NCBI GenBank assembly: GCA_000151295.1
Contig: GG745383.1
Span: 1-25,298 of the forward strand
Length of the DNA: 25,298 nucleotides
Direction of reading: 5' to 3'
Source of the DNA: Allomyces macrogynus ATCC 38327
Lineage: Eukaryota > Blastocladiomycota > Blastocladiomycetes > Blastocladiales > Blastocladiaceae
Shown: in pieces, positions 1 through 8,868 of the stretch
Position numbering within the stretch: position 1 is the first letter of the stretch
Layout of the letters: each line of letters begins with the position of its first letter
The notes under the pieces: generated by a model
The model's input: only the letters and a program-made list of their open reading frames with translations
What the model was told of the DNA's origin: nothing
Databases searched by the model: none
Position numbers and translations under genes: made by a program

Positions 1-335
1 TTCGATTTGTTCATGAAGTTTTTGTTCACAACCCCAAAGATGTGGACCCATGAGATTTTCAGCCCCCTGCACCACCACCACTGCCCAACTCTGTCTAGGA
101 CCTGTTTGAAGAAGCCATCAACGCCAAATTGCTACCAGAAGGGGATGAACTGTTCCCAAGTGGCAAACTGAGACTGAAAAGTGCTGTTGGATGCCAGTCT
201 CTATGGGCCATGGGCCAGGGCGCTCTTTATTCGTCCCAGAAGCGATGAACCCACATGAAAAAGCTCTCCCGACAGCCCCAACAAGACGGAACGGCAAAAC
301 GGAGAAACGGAGCAGATAGGGCGCGATAGGGTCAT

Positions 336-368
336 GGTCACGTGACACCCCACAGTGGGCACGTGACC
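336..368. promoter_or_regulatory. Paired CACGTG palindromes (possible bHLH sites)
   Basis: Two CACGTG hexamers (339-344 and 360-365) lie 21 bp apart centre to centre, about two helical turns. The first is part of the perfect palindrome GTCACGTGAC at 337-346. CACGTG is the E-box bound by bHLH factors such as Cbf1/Pho4 in fungi. No intact gene is visible next to it, so regulatory function is only a possibility. Confidence 0.2.
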
Positions 369-425
369 GCTTTTGCAACCAGCCAGCAGCATAGCTGGCA
401 GTGGTGCCACAGGTGCATGGAGGAG

Positions 426-608
426 ACCCAACTGCGTGAACCTATCCACAAGGTTTCGGGCAGAGCGGACATAATAAAGAGGAGGAACTAAAGCAAAACC
501 CAAGCCAGCCAAAAACAACAGAAGGGAGTTGACCAAACGATGCCAAAATTGGCCCTTGTGAAAAGCGAACACAACTGCTGTGTTGTCACAATAGTACCTG
601 CATGACAA
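426..608 (-). pseudogene. Degenerate RNase H-like fragment of a retroelement reverse transcriptase
   Basis: About 61 codons read openly on the minus strand and resemble the C-terminal RNase H domain of retroelement polymerases. A Y-Y-C-D-N-T-A-V-V motif (Asp at 585-587) is followed about 45 residues later by a V-R-S-A-R-N-L-V-D block, where functional elements usually have an N-x-x-D/A-D-x-x-S-R type ending. There is no ATG; the stretch begins in the middle of a domain and the reading drifts into unrelated sequence after it. It does not match the RNase H of the copia copies in this window, so it would come from another family; a DIRS- or Ty3-like source is a guess. The call rests on motif resemblance only. 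Confidence 0.4.
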
Positions 609-1131
609 GAAGTTGTCTTGTTTGCACAGTGTGGTGCCCTACTCGTGCACATTGTAGACCATGTTGACGAGCACTGTCGCCTCAGCCCCTTGGATATCCA
701 TCACATGTGGATCACGGTACTGCGCACGTGGCGCATGTACATAGTTAGCCTGACCAATAGTGTTAGATCGTTGAGATTGTAACGTTCAGATCGTTGAAGA
801 AGAACCAGATCATTGTTGAATTAACCACTGCACCAAAACCTGATCAAAGGCAGCAGTGCTGGATTCACCATTCCAACAATCATTGTCACTCACACAGGCC
901 ACCTGGTTCAAACCACTACCTCTCATTGCACTGCAACACAAAAACCACCCACCAAAAACCACTGCGTGTGCACGCTACACCCACCCGTCCGGCGCAAAAC
1001 ATGCTGCAAAATGATGCTTGACAATGATATTCTCAGCAGCTGCAGTCCCTGCCTGTGCCAAATGTTTCTGCAGGTGCACCAACACTTGCTGCTGCAGCAC
1101 CACCCACTCGTCCTGCCCCATCCACACAACG
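609..1131. other. No supportable gene
   Basis: Several short overlapping frames are open on both strands, but none has a convincing ATG start, recognisable motif or codon bias. A 49-codon minus-strand open stretch (639-785) ends in a stop but has no upstream ATG. The segment is best read as decayed intergenic or repeat DNA. Confidence 0.5.
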
Positions 1132-1404
1132 GCCAGCCCCGCGCCGATGCAATGGGACAATGGTGGCAGGTCTCGCAAACTTGTACCTGCAGTTGGTGGG
1201 CCTGCGGCAGTCTGTAGGGGCTGTTGGCGGTTGTTGCCACGCTCAGGTCCATGTGGCCCCCCAACCACCCGCACGACAGTCCGTGCGGCCGCCAGCCCCG
1301 CGCCGATGGAATGGAACAATGATGACAGGTCGCGCGAACCTGTTCCTGCGGTTGGCGGGCCTGCAGCAGTCCGTGGGGGCCATTGGTGGCGGTTGCCATG
1401 CTTG
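1132..1404. repeat. Imperfect direct duplication, spacing 159 bp
   Basis: The sequence starting GCCAGCCCCGCGCCGATG at 1132 recurs at 1291 and stays alignable for roughly 115 bp with many, mostly transition, differences. The 159-bp spacing is 53 codons. In the plus frame of position 1018 both copies keep a V-P-A-V-G-G-P-A-A-V segment, which hints at an old protein-coding tandem repeat, but the surrounding frame has no clear start or domain. Confidence 0.6.
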
Positions 1405-1710
1405 GGACAGCACGGACCACCACGTGGCCGTTTCCTTGCAGTTGCTGCAGCCATGTGCGCTTCCCCTGCATGCGCATGCACTGCTATTTTATCCTTTTGT
1501 GATTGCCAGGTCTCTCCACTGCCGGCATGCAGAGCCGTATTGCCAGCAGGTTGTCCTGCTCAGAATTGTGGCTGTATTGATCAGCGTGCAATCAAATCGT
1601 TGCTCTGCGTCAATTTTTGAATGCAATTTTGTGAGAATGCAAAGGCATCGAGTTGTCAAGGCTTGCTGCATTCGCCAAGTTTTGTCCATGTCATTGACAA
1701 GTGAGAAAAC
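1405..1710. other. No supportable gene
   Basis: A plus-strand open frame runs through this segment from the duplication, but it is Cys/His/Leu-rich with no recognisable domain. A GTGAGT at 1711 with a TTGCAG ending at 1783 could bound a 73-nt intron in the 5' leader of the gene fragment that follows; this is not proven. Confidence 0.4.
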
Positions 1711-1798
1711 GTGAGTTTCCACCTCACAACAACTCAGCAATCACTGCTCCACCACTCCACTGTTGCTGTCATCGTCATTGCAGCACATTCTACTGAAC

Positions 1799-1894
1799 AT
1801 GACAACCATGGAGCCAAACAGACTCATCCTCAAGGCGTACAAGAATGCATACACAAACCGGAAGGACGGCTGCAAGACCCAGTCATCTACCTTG
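1799..1894 (+). CDS. Possible 5' coding end of a host gene, cut by copia copy 1
   Basis: An ATG at 1799, with a second in-frame ATG at 1808, opens 32 codons that run to the first base of the copia LTR at 1895. The peptide begins M-T-T-M-E-P-N-R-L and is rich in Lys, Asn and Tyr, unlike the low-complexity shadows around it. A GT...AG pair (1711-1783) just upstream could be a leader intron. Past 1895 the frame continues only into LTR sequence, so any gene here is truncated after 32 codons. The product is not recognised. A chance open frame cannot be excluded at this length. Confidence 0.3.
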
Positions 1895-2081
1895 TGTCAA
1901 AGTGTTCGTCTCACATTTGTGTTTCTTGTTTTTTGTCTTCCCTCATTGTTTCCTTGTTGGAGCTGTTCGAGTTGGATTCTTGTGTAAATGATGGTGGCAA
2001 CCTAGGTTATGGTTGCCACCACCGCTGAAGTGCAGAGTGCACACACCAAATGCATTCCCTCTCCCACTCAATCTTGCGAAA
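1895..2081 (+). repeat. 5' LTR of copia copy 1
   Basis: 187 bp, starting TGTC and ending GCGAAA. The ends are fixed by the solo LTR at 6778-6964, which has a clean target duplication. A 9-bp perfect stem (GGTGGCAAC at 1993-2001, GTTGCCACC at 2012-2020) encloses a 10-nt loop and overlaps the palindrome AACCTAGGTT. CpG-to-CpA changes relative to the other LTRs are seen at 1899, 1913 and 2066. Confidence 0.92.
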
Positions 2082-2100
2082 GGTTATGAGCCCTGAGCGC
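2082..2100 (+). other. Primer-binding site complementary to the anticodon arm of initiator tRNA-Met
   Basis: GGTTATGAGCCCTGAGCGC starts on the base after the LTR. Its complement reads ...GGGCTCATAACC, which matches the anticodon stem-loop of eukaryotic initiator tRNA-Met (anticodon CAT), not the 3' CCA end of a tRNA. Drosophila copia is known to prime from a cleaved 5' half of this tRNA, so the same half-tRNA priming is inferred here. Confidence 0.75.
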
Positions 2101-2371
2101 ATCCCAAGCGCTCACAGACCAAACGAACGCTGCTGATATCCTCGTCGTGGACCCGCTGCTGCTGTGCTTGCCGATTTCTGCGAGAAACGGACCGATTTGA
2201 CCGACTGACCGAGTGAGGGCCACGCTGGACCCATCCGTCACCACGACGATGACGACGACAACCGAAACTCGAACCACCACCACCCAAAACGTGATGCATC
2301 CGCTCAAGACAGCGCGATGCTGACTTTTTTGACTCGATTTTGACGATTTTTGCCAACTTTCGACCTGCACC

Positions 2372-5300
2372 ATGACCGTCACCATGACCTCGTCTGTCTC
2401 GGTCAAGACGCCGATCTCCGGCCAACCAGCGACGATTGAGATGCTCTAGGCCGATGGCTCGAACTGGCCGACATTTGCCAACCGTTTTCTTGGCTTTTTG
2501 ACTGCTGATCAGCTTGAAGACCTGCTCGAACTCAAGTCCTTCAAGATTTTGGTTGACGCCAATTTCGAGGTCATGTCACTGCAACAGCAAGAGGAAATGA
2601 CAGACGCGCAATTCAAGAAACTCATTGAGCTCGACTCAGACATCAAGTTTGTTGCCAATGCGATCTATTGGAATGGTCCTGCAGGTGCTGAATGCAAGAA
2701 GTGCATGGCACACAACAGCTACAAGGCCAAGTCGTGCATCCGGAGCATCATCAAGGTCGTTTTGCCATCTGCCATTGCGTCTGAACTCCTGCCAGTCTTC
2801 TCGGACGCCACCTGTGTCACCAATGCGTGGGTGCTGCTGTGTGCTCGTTTTGACAAGTGTTCCGCGCAAGCTCATCTCGCCAATGTCAAGGGGCTGTTCA
2901 CAAAGCCCATGTCGGGCTCTGGTGCTGTGGTGGTTTGCGAGCACATTGCCGATTTACAACGCCGTTTTGACGTGATTCGGCGCCATGAACGTGCCAAGTC
3001 GTCCTCGCATCTGCGCACCGACTTTGCCAACTTGTTCTTGGTCCTTGCACTGCTCTCCTCGCTGCCGCCCGAGTATTCGCCAACGGTGCTCTCCTTGGGC
3101 AAGCGCTCTGAGGAAATGGCGATCGTCGAATTACAGACGATTCTCGAGGGGGCTGCCGACCAGCTAGAACGCAGCTCTGGGACTGAGACGCAGGCACTTG
3201 TTGTGACGAAGCGCAAGGACACGAACGCCTGTCACAACTGTGGCAAGATTGGTCATTATGTGCGCTTTTGCCCGAACCAGGACCACCAGCGCAAGAACGG
3301 CGCTGAAACCGCAAACTGGCGCAAAAAGAAGGGCGCAAATGTTGTGGCCAAGGACGGCGACAAACATGCAATGGTGCATTTGTCGGTGGACGAGTATGAG
3401 CGTTTGATGGCGTCTGCCTGTGGTGCGGACGCCGCTGGTGTTGTTTTTGATGCTGCTGAATTTGACGGATTTGCGCACTACCCGATTGTCGCCTTCTGCC
3501 CCGAAATCGTGAGACTTGAACGTCAAAGCCTTCAGGGCATGGCGACACCGCCCGGCACATACCCGCCCATCATTCATGTCGATGCATCAAATTATGAAGG
3601 ACCGGATCCTCACCATCATCGTGCGCGCGCGCTGATGCCTTTGTCGGCGCGCGCACGTCTTGCACAGAGCCCGAAAGTCGACTCGGCCGCTGGCGCGCAC
3701 TTTTGCAGCGACAAGTCGCTGTTTGCTATGCTCAACGACATGCAGCCTGGCAAAGGGTTCCTCGTCTCACTGGGTGACCACCGTGTGTGCCATCCAATTG
3801 GTAAGGGCACGATGCGCATCTGCACGCCTTCAGGCAACATTGTTCACCTCGACCCGGTCTGGTACATTCCCGGCTTCAAGACGCTCGTCTCAGTCTCTGA
3901 GCTGTACGATCGGACTGCCATGCGAGTCATCTTCGGGGATCGAGATGTCCAGTTCGTGCATTGCGAGACAGGAAATCTGCTCACTAAGGGCGTGCGGCAT
4001 GGGGATATGTGGATCGTCCCAGGCGTGTGTGAGAAGGGACCAACCAAGGACGCGCGGGTGCTCAACGTTTGGGGTAAGCGACCGGTTGGTGCGCATGTCG
4101 CCGATGCGGTCAAGAAGGTGTCACTCGCCGAGCTGTGGCACGCGCGACTCTTTCACGTTGGTCATGATCGCGTTTCGGCCGTGTGTATGCTCGAGCATGG
4201 TGTCAAGGACGACGTGGGTGTGGCCAAGCCGCTCCACGAGTGCATGTCGTGTCTTGTGGCCAACGCGCACAGCCAGCCGCATCCGCTGCACCATTTGCGT
4301 GCAAATCAACTATTTGGCGTCCTCCACGCTGATTTGGTGTCGATGAAGACGGTCGGCATGGGGGGTGTCAACTACTTTGCGACAGTCATGGACGAGTACT
4401 CACGCTGGTGCTTTGTGCTGCTTCTCCGGCGCAAGGGCGACTTTGGGCTGCAGTTTCTCAATTTGCTGAAGCACGCCGAGTTGTTCTTCAGCGTGTCTGC
4501 GGGCCGGCTGCACAGCGACCATGGTGGCGAGTTCATTGGCAACAGTTTACGCTCGATTCTGCTCTCGCGTCGCATGCACTTGTCGACAACGTCTCCGAAC
4601 TCGCCAGAGTCAAATGGGCTTGCCGAGCGGACGCAGGGTGTGCTCAAGTCGATGGTGCGTGCGGCCATGACGGCCGCCAAGGCGCCGGAATCCCTCTGGC
4701 CAGAGTGTGTGCGCGCGGCGTGCTATGTGCGCAACCGTGTGCCAAGTGACTCGCTCGATGGTCGCTCGCCATACCAGGTTGTTTTCGGCGCGTCACCCAA
4801 CATGTCGAAGTGCAAGGTGTGGGGCTCGCTTGGTGGCGCTGTTGTTCCGACGACGCAAGTGCGTCAGGGCGCGTCCGGATTCGCTGCAGGTGTTGCAGTG
4901 CGCTTGGTTGGAGTTGCCGTGGGTCACGCGCGACGGCTACCGCGTGTGGGACGGACAGAAGGTGTTTGTCACGCGCGATGTCAAGTTTGCCGAGCGGCTC
5001 TGTGTTGCAGAGTCGCGTGTTGTTGCTGGTGCTCCTCGCACATTGCCGTCGGCCAAGGTCAAGGTTGGGTTGCCCGTGCGAGTTGATTTGGGGTCGCTGG
5101 ACGTGCCGTCGACTGTGGTCGATGGCGTTGGTGGCGATGAAGTTGTTGATGAGGAGATCGGGCGTGGTGCGCGGCGTGATCAAGTTCAAGTGCCTATGGC
5201 GGTTCCGGATCAACTTCCCGCGGTCAACCTGATTGCCGAGCTCCCACTGGCGGGGCCAGCGTTGGAGCGCGATAATCTGCAAGTTGGCGAGAGGCCCGGT

Positions 5301-7562
5301 TTGCCGCAGGTGGACCAGGGACCAGTGGGGGTCCTCGCGGACGTGGGGGAGCCCGGTCGTCAGGCCGATGCGCAAGAAGTGAGCAATGGGGGTGTTGGTG
5401 CTCTTCGACCTGATGCTCAAGCGCCCGTCGCACGGCAATCGCGCCGTTTGCGCGGCCTACAGCCCGAGGTCGCTCGCCGTTTTGATCCCGACGCCATTGC
5501 CCGCGTCCGCAGTACGCCCGACGTGGGGGAGGTGGATCCTGAACCTAAAAGGGGCGTCGAACGTGCTGCTGACGCAGTTGAGAAAGTGCGCGTGTTGCGG
5601 CTGAATAGTGATTGCACTGACGCTTCGGCCCCTCTTGTTCGTTCCCTCGCTGGCCCTGGCGTTGACTCAGGCTCGCCCCTGTCCGGAATTGTCGATCTCG
5701 ATTTGCCGACACTGTTTCTACGTGCGCTCCCGGACTCGGATCTCAGCAAGTCTGTTGAGTCGGCAAGTGCGGTGCTCGCATGCGTTGCCGCAGCTCAAGT
5801 CGGCGCCCCAGGGTGCAGTTTGGGAACCCAAGACGGTCGAGGAAGCACTAGCGCATCCAGACTGGCGCGCGCCGACATTCGACGAGTACAACTCGCTCAT
5901 CGAGAATGCGACATGGGTGCTCGTCAACCACCGCCCAGGCGACAAGGTGATGCGCTCCGGTTGGATCTTCAAGTGGAAACTCGGGGCAGACGGAAAGCCC
6001 GTGCGCGCCAAGTCGCGACTTGTTGCCAAGGGATACACGGCCATTCCAGGCGTGCATTACACGGACACGTTTGCGCCCATTGCGTCGTTTGACACGCTGC
6101 GTCTGATTCTGTCGCTCGCCGCGTATCTCAAGGTCCGGCCGCTGCAGCTCGATATCAAGACGGCCTTCCTGTACGGTTACATCAAGGAGCGCGTGCTCAT
6201 GGAGCAGCCACCAGGCTTCGTTGACAAGAAGAACTCGGACAAGGTCTGCATGCTCGTCAAGGCGCTGTACGGCACCAAGCAGGCCCCGCGCATGTGGTTC
6301 TGCCGTTTGGCCGATTACCTGATTTCGCTCGGATTTGCAGAGTCCAAGTACGACAAGCGCCTGTTCATGCACAAGACGGACAAGGGCGTGATCTTCATTG
6401 GAGTCTATGTCGACGACTTGCCAATTGTTGCGTCAACCAAGGAGCTGCGCAAGTGGATTGTCGACAAGTTGAAGTCCGAGTTCAAGGTGCACGACTTGGG
6501 CGATGCGGCATGGTTGCTCGGGTGCAAGATTACGTACAGTGACGAAGGGTCGATTTACCTTGACCAGAGCCAGTACGTCAAGTCAATGGGCAAGCGGTTC
6601 CAGATCCCCGAAAAGATGCGGCCGGTGATCCCGATGCGACCCAACGACTTCAAGGAGCTGCTCGAGTTGCCCAAGATCATTGATCCAGTCGTGAAGACCG
6701 AGTACCTCGCCATTGTCGGGTCGCTGCTCTTTGCGGCGACCAAAACGCGGCCGGACATTGCCGCTGCGACTGCAATTTTTCGCAAGGTTGAGCGAGAGAG
6801 GGAATGCATTTGGTGTGTGCACTGTGCACTTCAGCGGTGGTGGCAACCATAACCTAGGTTGCCACCATCATTTACACAAGAATCCAACTCGAACAGCTCC
6901 AACAAGGAAACAATGAGGGAAGACAAAGAACAAGAAACACAAATGCGAGACGAATACTTCGACACAATTCTTGGCCGTTTCATGATGCACCTGGTACGCT
7001 ACATCTCGAGGCCGCAAAGCGGCTTGTTGGGTACCTGTTGGGCACGTCGAACCTCGGTATCAAGTTTTTGGGCAAGGATATGAAACTTGACGCGTTTGCT
7101 GATGCCGATTGGGCCGAGGATCGTGGCGACCGCAAGTCAACGTCGGGCTTTGTGATACGGGTAGGCGGTAGCCCTGTCGCCTGGCGCTCGAAGAAGCAGA
7201 CGCTCGTGGCAAAGTCGACCATGGCTGCTGAGTACGTGTCGGCAAGCTTAGCAGGCGACACGATCCTCACGATACGCGCGCTGCTGGAAGAGCTCGGGTA
7301 CAAACAGGATGGACCGACGCCGCTCATGGAAGATAACGAGTCGGCGGAGCGTGTAGCCAAGGACGCGCTGCTCTCGTCGAAACACGTTGAGATCCACGCC
7401 CACTGGTTGCAGGACCAAGTTGCCAAGAAGACGATTGACCTGCGGCGCGTGGACACGGAGAACCAGATTGCCGACATTTTGACCAAGCCGCTTGCTGCTC
7501 CTGCATTCCGCAAGCTTCGTGACATGATTGGAGTTGCGGAAGTGATTGCTCCGCGCGCGTAG
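2372..7562 (+). pseudogene. Broken gag-pol polyprotein of copia copy 1
   Basis: The ATG at 2372 corresponds to the start used in the other copies. Gag ends with a CX2CX4HX4C zinc knuckle (3230-3271). The protease motif V-D-S-A-A-G follows (Asp at 3680). Integrase has an HHCC-type zinc region near 4136-4250 and catalytic Asp 4331, Asp 4517 and Glu 4625 with 35 residues between the last two. Reverse transcriptase carries Y-V-D-D-L at 6416-6430. RNase H keeps A-D-A-D-W and a K-S-T-M-A-A-E-Y block, and the frame ends at TAG 7560-7562. Lesions: a TAG at codon 26 (2447-2449); an 11-bp deletion at about 4911; one extra C in 5806-5809; a solo LTR at 6778; one base missing near 6984. It cannot make a full polyprotein. 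Confidence 0.93.
6778..6964 (-). mobile_element. Solo LTR nested in copy 1, reverse orientation
   Basis: A complete 187-bp LTR in inverted orientation splits the reverse transcriptase-RNase H junction of copy 1. The target pentamer CAATT is repeated at 6773-6777 and 6965-6969; copies 2 and 3 of the array family carry it once at this place. There is no internal element sequence, so an inserted element was reduced to one LTR by LTR-LTR recombination. It shares all three variant bases that distinguish copy 2's 5' LTR from its 3' LTR, so its parent belonged to that subtype. It defines the true LTR ends, TG...AA. Confidence 0.95.
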
Positions 7563-7577
7563 GGAATGCTCGCCGTG

Positions 7578-7583
7578 CGGGAG
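7578..7583 (+). other. Polypurine tract of copy 1 (interrupted)
   Basis: CGGGAG lies directly before the 3' LTR, where plus-strand DNA synthesis is primed. Copy 2 has GGGGGAG at the same place, so a C interrupts the tract here. Confidence 0.6.
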
Positions 7584-7770
7584 TGTCGAAGTGTTCGTCT
7601 CGCATTTGTGTTTCTTGTTTTTTGTCTTCTCTCATTGTTTCCTTGTTGGAGCTGTTCGAGTTGGATTCCTGTGTAAACGATGGTGGCAACCTAGGTTATG
7701 GTTGCCACCACCGCTGAAGTGCAGAGTGCACACACCAAATGCATTCCTTCTCCCGCTCAACCTTGCGAAA
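7584..7770 (+). repeat. 3' LTR of copia copy 1
   Basis: 187 bp, TGTCGAAG to GCGAAA, immediately after the purine tract. It differs from the 5' LTR of the same element at eight positions, all transitions. The hairpin arms are conserved. Confidence 0.92.
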
Positions 7771-8391
7771 GAACACAGATCCAGTCTTGAGTGTTTCGTT
7801 CCAATCAATTGTGTCGTGTGCGCCTCCTTGTGAATTGGGATCGACAACATCAATGAGCTCGAGGCCAGGTTGCTCATGCAGTCGGTCAATCTTGGCAAGA
7901 GCATTCAAGATGAATGCAGTGAACAGGGTGGTGGCAACTTGGCGAGGTGTTTGTCGGTTCTGTGCACAGAGCGTACCGAGCGGGCCAGTGCATGCTTGCG
8001 CACTCGGAATCGTGCTGCACGAGATCACTGAGTCAAAAAGCCGTGACAAGATTGGTGCATCACGTTCGAGATGTGCGTGGAGCTGGCCATCAGGCGCGCC
8101 GTGACCACCACGATGGCAAAAGTCGCACAGAGCAGCACGCACTGCATGCGGGATCAGGTTGCTGAGCGGCGTGCAAGTCTTGCCACTGTGCATCGAGTCG
8201 ATGAATGACTTGAGCTCCAAATCATGCATGTCCGCGACGATCACTGCAAGCAGCTGCACAATTGTGGTCGAGTCCAGAGTGAGGCACTGCACAAGCACGA
8301 GCTTGGCCACCGCAAGGCGGATTCGGTCCAGCTGCTCATCAGCGATGTTGCCATCTGACGCGTCATCATTGTCAATGACAACGACACCATC
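7771..8391 (-). pseudogene. Internal fragment of an unidentified host gene, trapped between copies 1 and 2
   Basis: All 621 bases between the two elements read as 207 open codons on the minus strand, with no stop and mixed, protein-like composition rather than low complexity. The upstream end (8391) begins directly at copy 2's 5' LTR and the downstream end (7771) directly at copy 1's 3' LTR, so neither a start nor a natural stop is present. It includes an acidic stretch (V-I-D-N-D-D-A-S-D-G-N) near the N-side and a C-D-F-C-H-R-G-G-H segment in the middle. I do not recognise the family. It is in the opposite orientation to the elements and to the possible exon at 1799-1894, so the two are probably not the same gene. 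Long open reading and composition support coding origin; function is unknown. Confidence 0.55.
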
Positions 8392-8578
8392 TGTCGAAGT
8401 GTTCGTCTCGCATTTGTGTTTCTTGTTCTTTGTCTTCCCTCATTGTTTCCTTGTTGGAGCTGTTCGAGTTGGATTCTTGTGTAAATGATGGTGGCAACCT
8501 AGGTTATGGTTGCCACCACCGCTGAAGTGCACAGTGCACACACCAAATGCATTCCCTCTCCCGCTCAACCTTGCGAAA
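8392..8578 (+). repeat. 5' LTR of copia copy 2
   Basis: 187 bp, TGTCGAAG to GCGAAA. It belongs to the same sequence subtype as the nested solo LTR (C at index 37, GCACAGTGC, ATTCCCTCT). The 9-bp hairpin arms are intact. Confidence 0.93.
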
Positions 8579-8597
8579 GGTTATGAGCCCTGAGCGC
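8579..8597 (+). other. Primer-binding site, copy 2
   Basis: GGTTATGAGCCCTGAGCGC, identical to copies 1 and 3 and complementary to the initiator tRNA-Met anticodon arm. Confidence 0.75.
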
Positions 8598-8868
8598 ATC
8601 CCAAGCGCTCACGGACCGAACGAACGCTGCTGATATCCTCGTCGTGGACCCGCTGCTGCTGTGCTCGCCGATTTCTGCGAGAAACGGACCGATTTGACCG
8701 ACCGACCGAGTGGGGGCCACGCTGGACCCATCCGTCACCACGACGACGACGACGACAACCGAAACTCGAACCACCACCACCCGAAACGTGCTGCATCCGC
8801 TCGAGACAGCGCGACGCCGATTTTTTCGACTCGATTTCGACAATTTTTGCCAACTTTCGACCTGCACC

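Larger units (their letters stand above)
1895..7770 (+). mobile_element. Ty1/copia-type LTR retrotransposon, copy 1 (old, inactive)
   Basis: A full-length element with 187-bp LTRs at both ends, a primer-binding site, one gag-pol region and a short purine tract. Its LTRs differ at eight sites by my alignment (about 4%), all transitions, making it the oldest of the three copies. Without the nested 187-bp solo LTR and its 5-bp duplication the element is 5684 bp. Flanking pentamers CCTTG (left) and GAACA (right) do not match, so the original target duplication is lost or the ends come from recombination. Integrase before reverse transcriptase places it in the copia superfamily rather than Ty3/gypsy. 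Confidence 0.93.

Noticed and set aside
639..785. 49-codon minus-strand open stretch with protein-like composition
   Set aside because: Too short, no ATG at its beginning, and no motif; chance cannot be excluded.
2082..2100. tRNA-like sequence next to the LTR considered as a tRNA gene remnant
   Set aside because: It is complementary to, not the same as, the tRNA anticodon arm and has no other tRNA parts; it is the primer-binding site.
6773..6990. Possible exon-intron boundary in copy 1 reverse transcriptase
   Set aside because: The interruption is an inverted LTR with a 5-bp target duplication, not an intron.
8710..8868. N-terminal extension of copy 2 gag with a poly-Thr stretch
   Set aside because: It has only a GTG start and encodes the (GAC)n leader tract; ATG 8869 is conserved in all copies.
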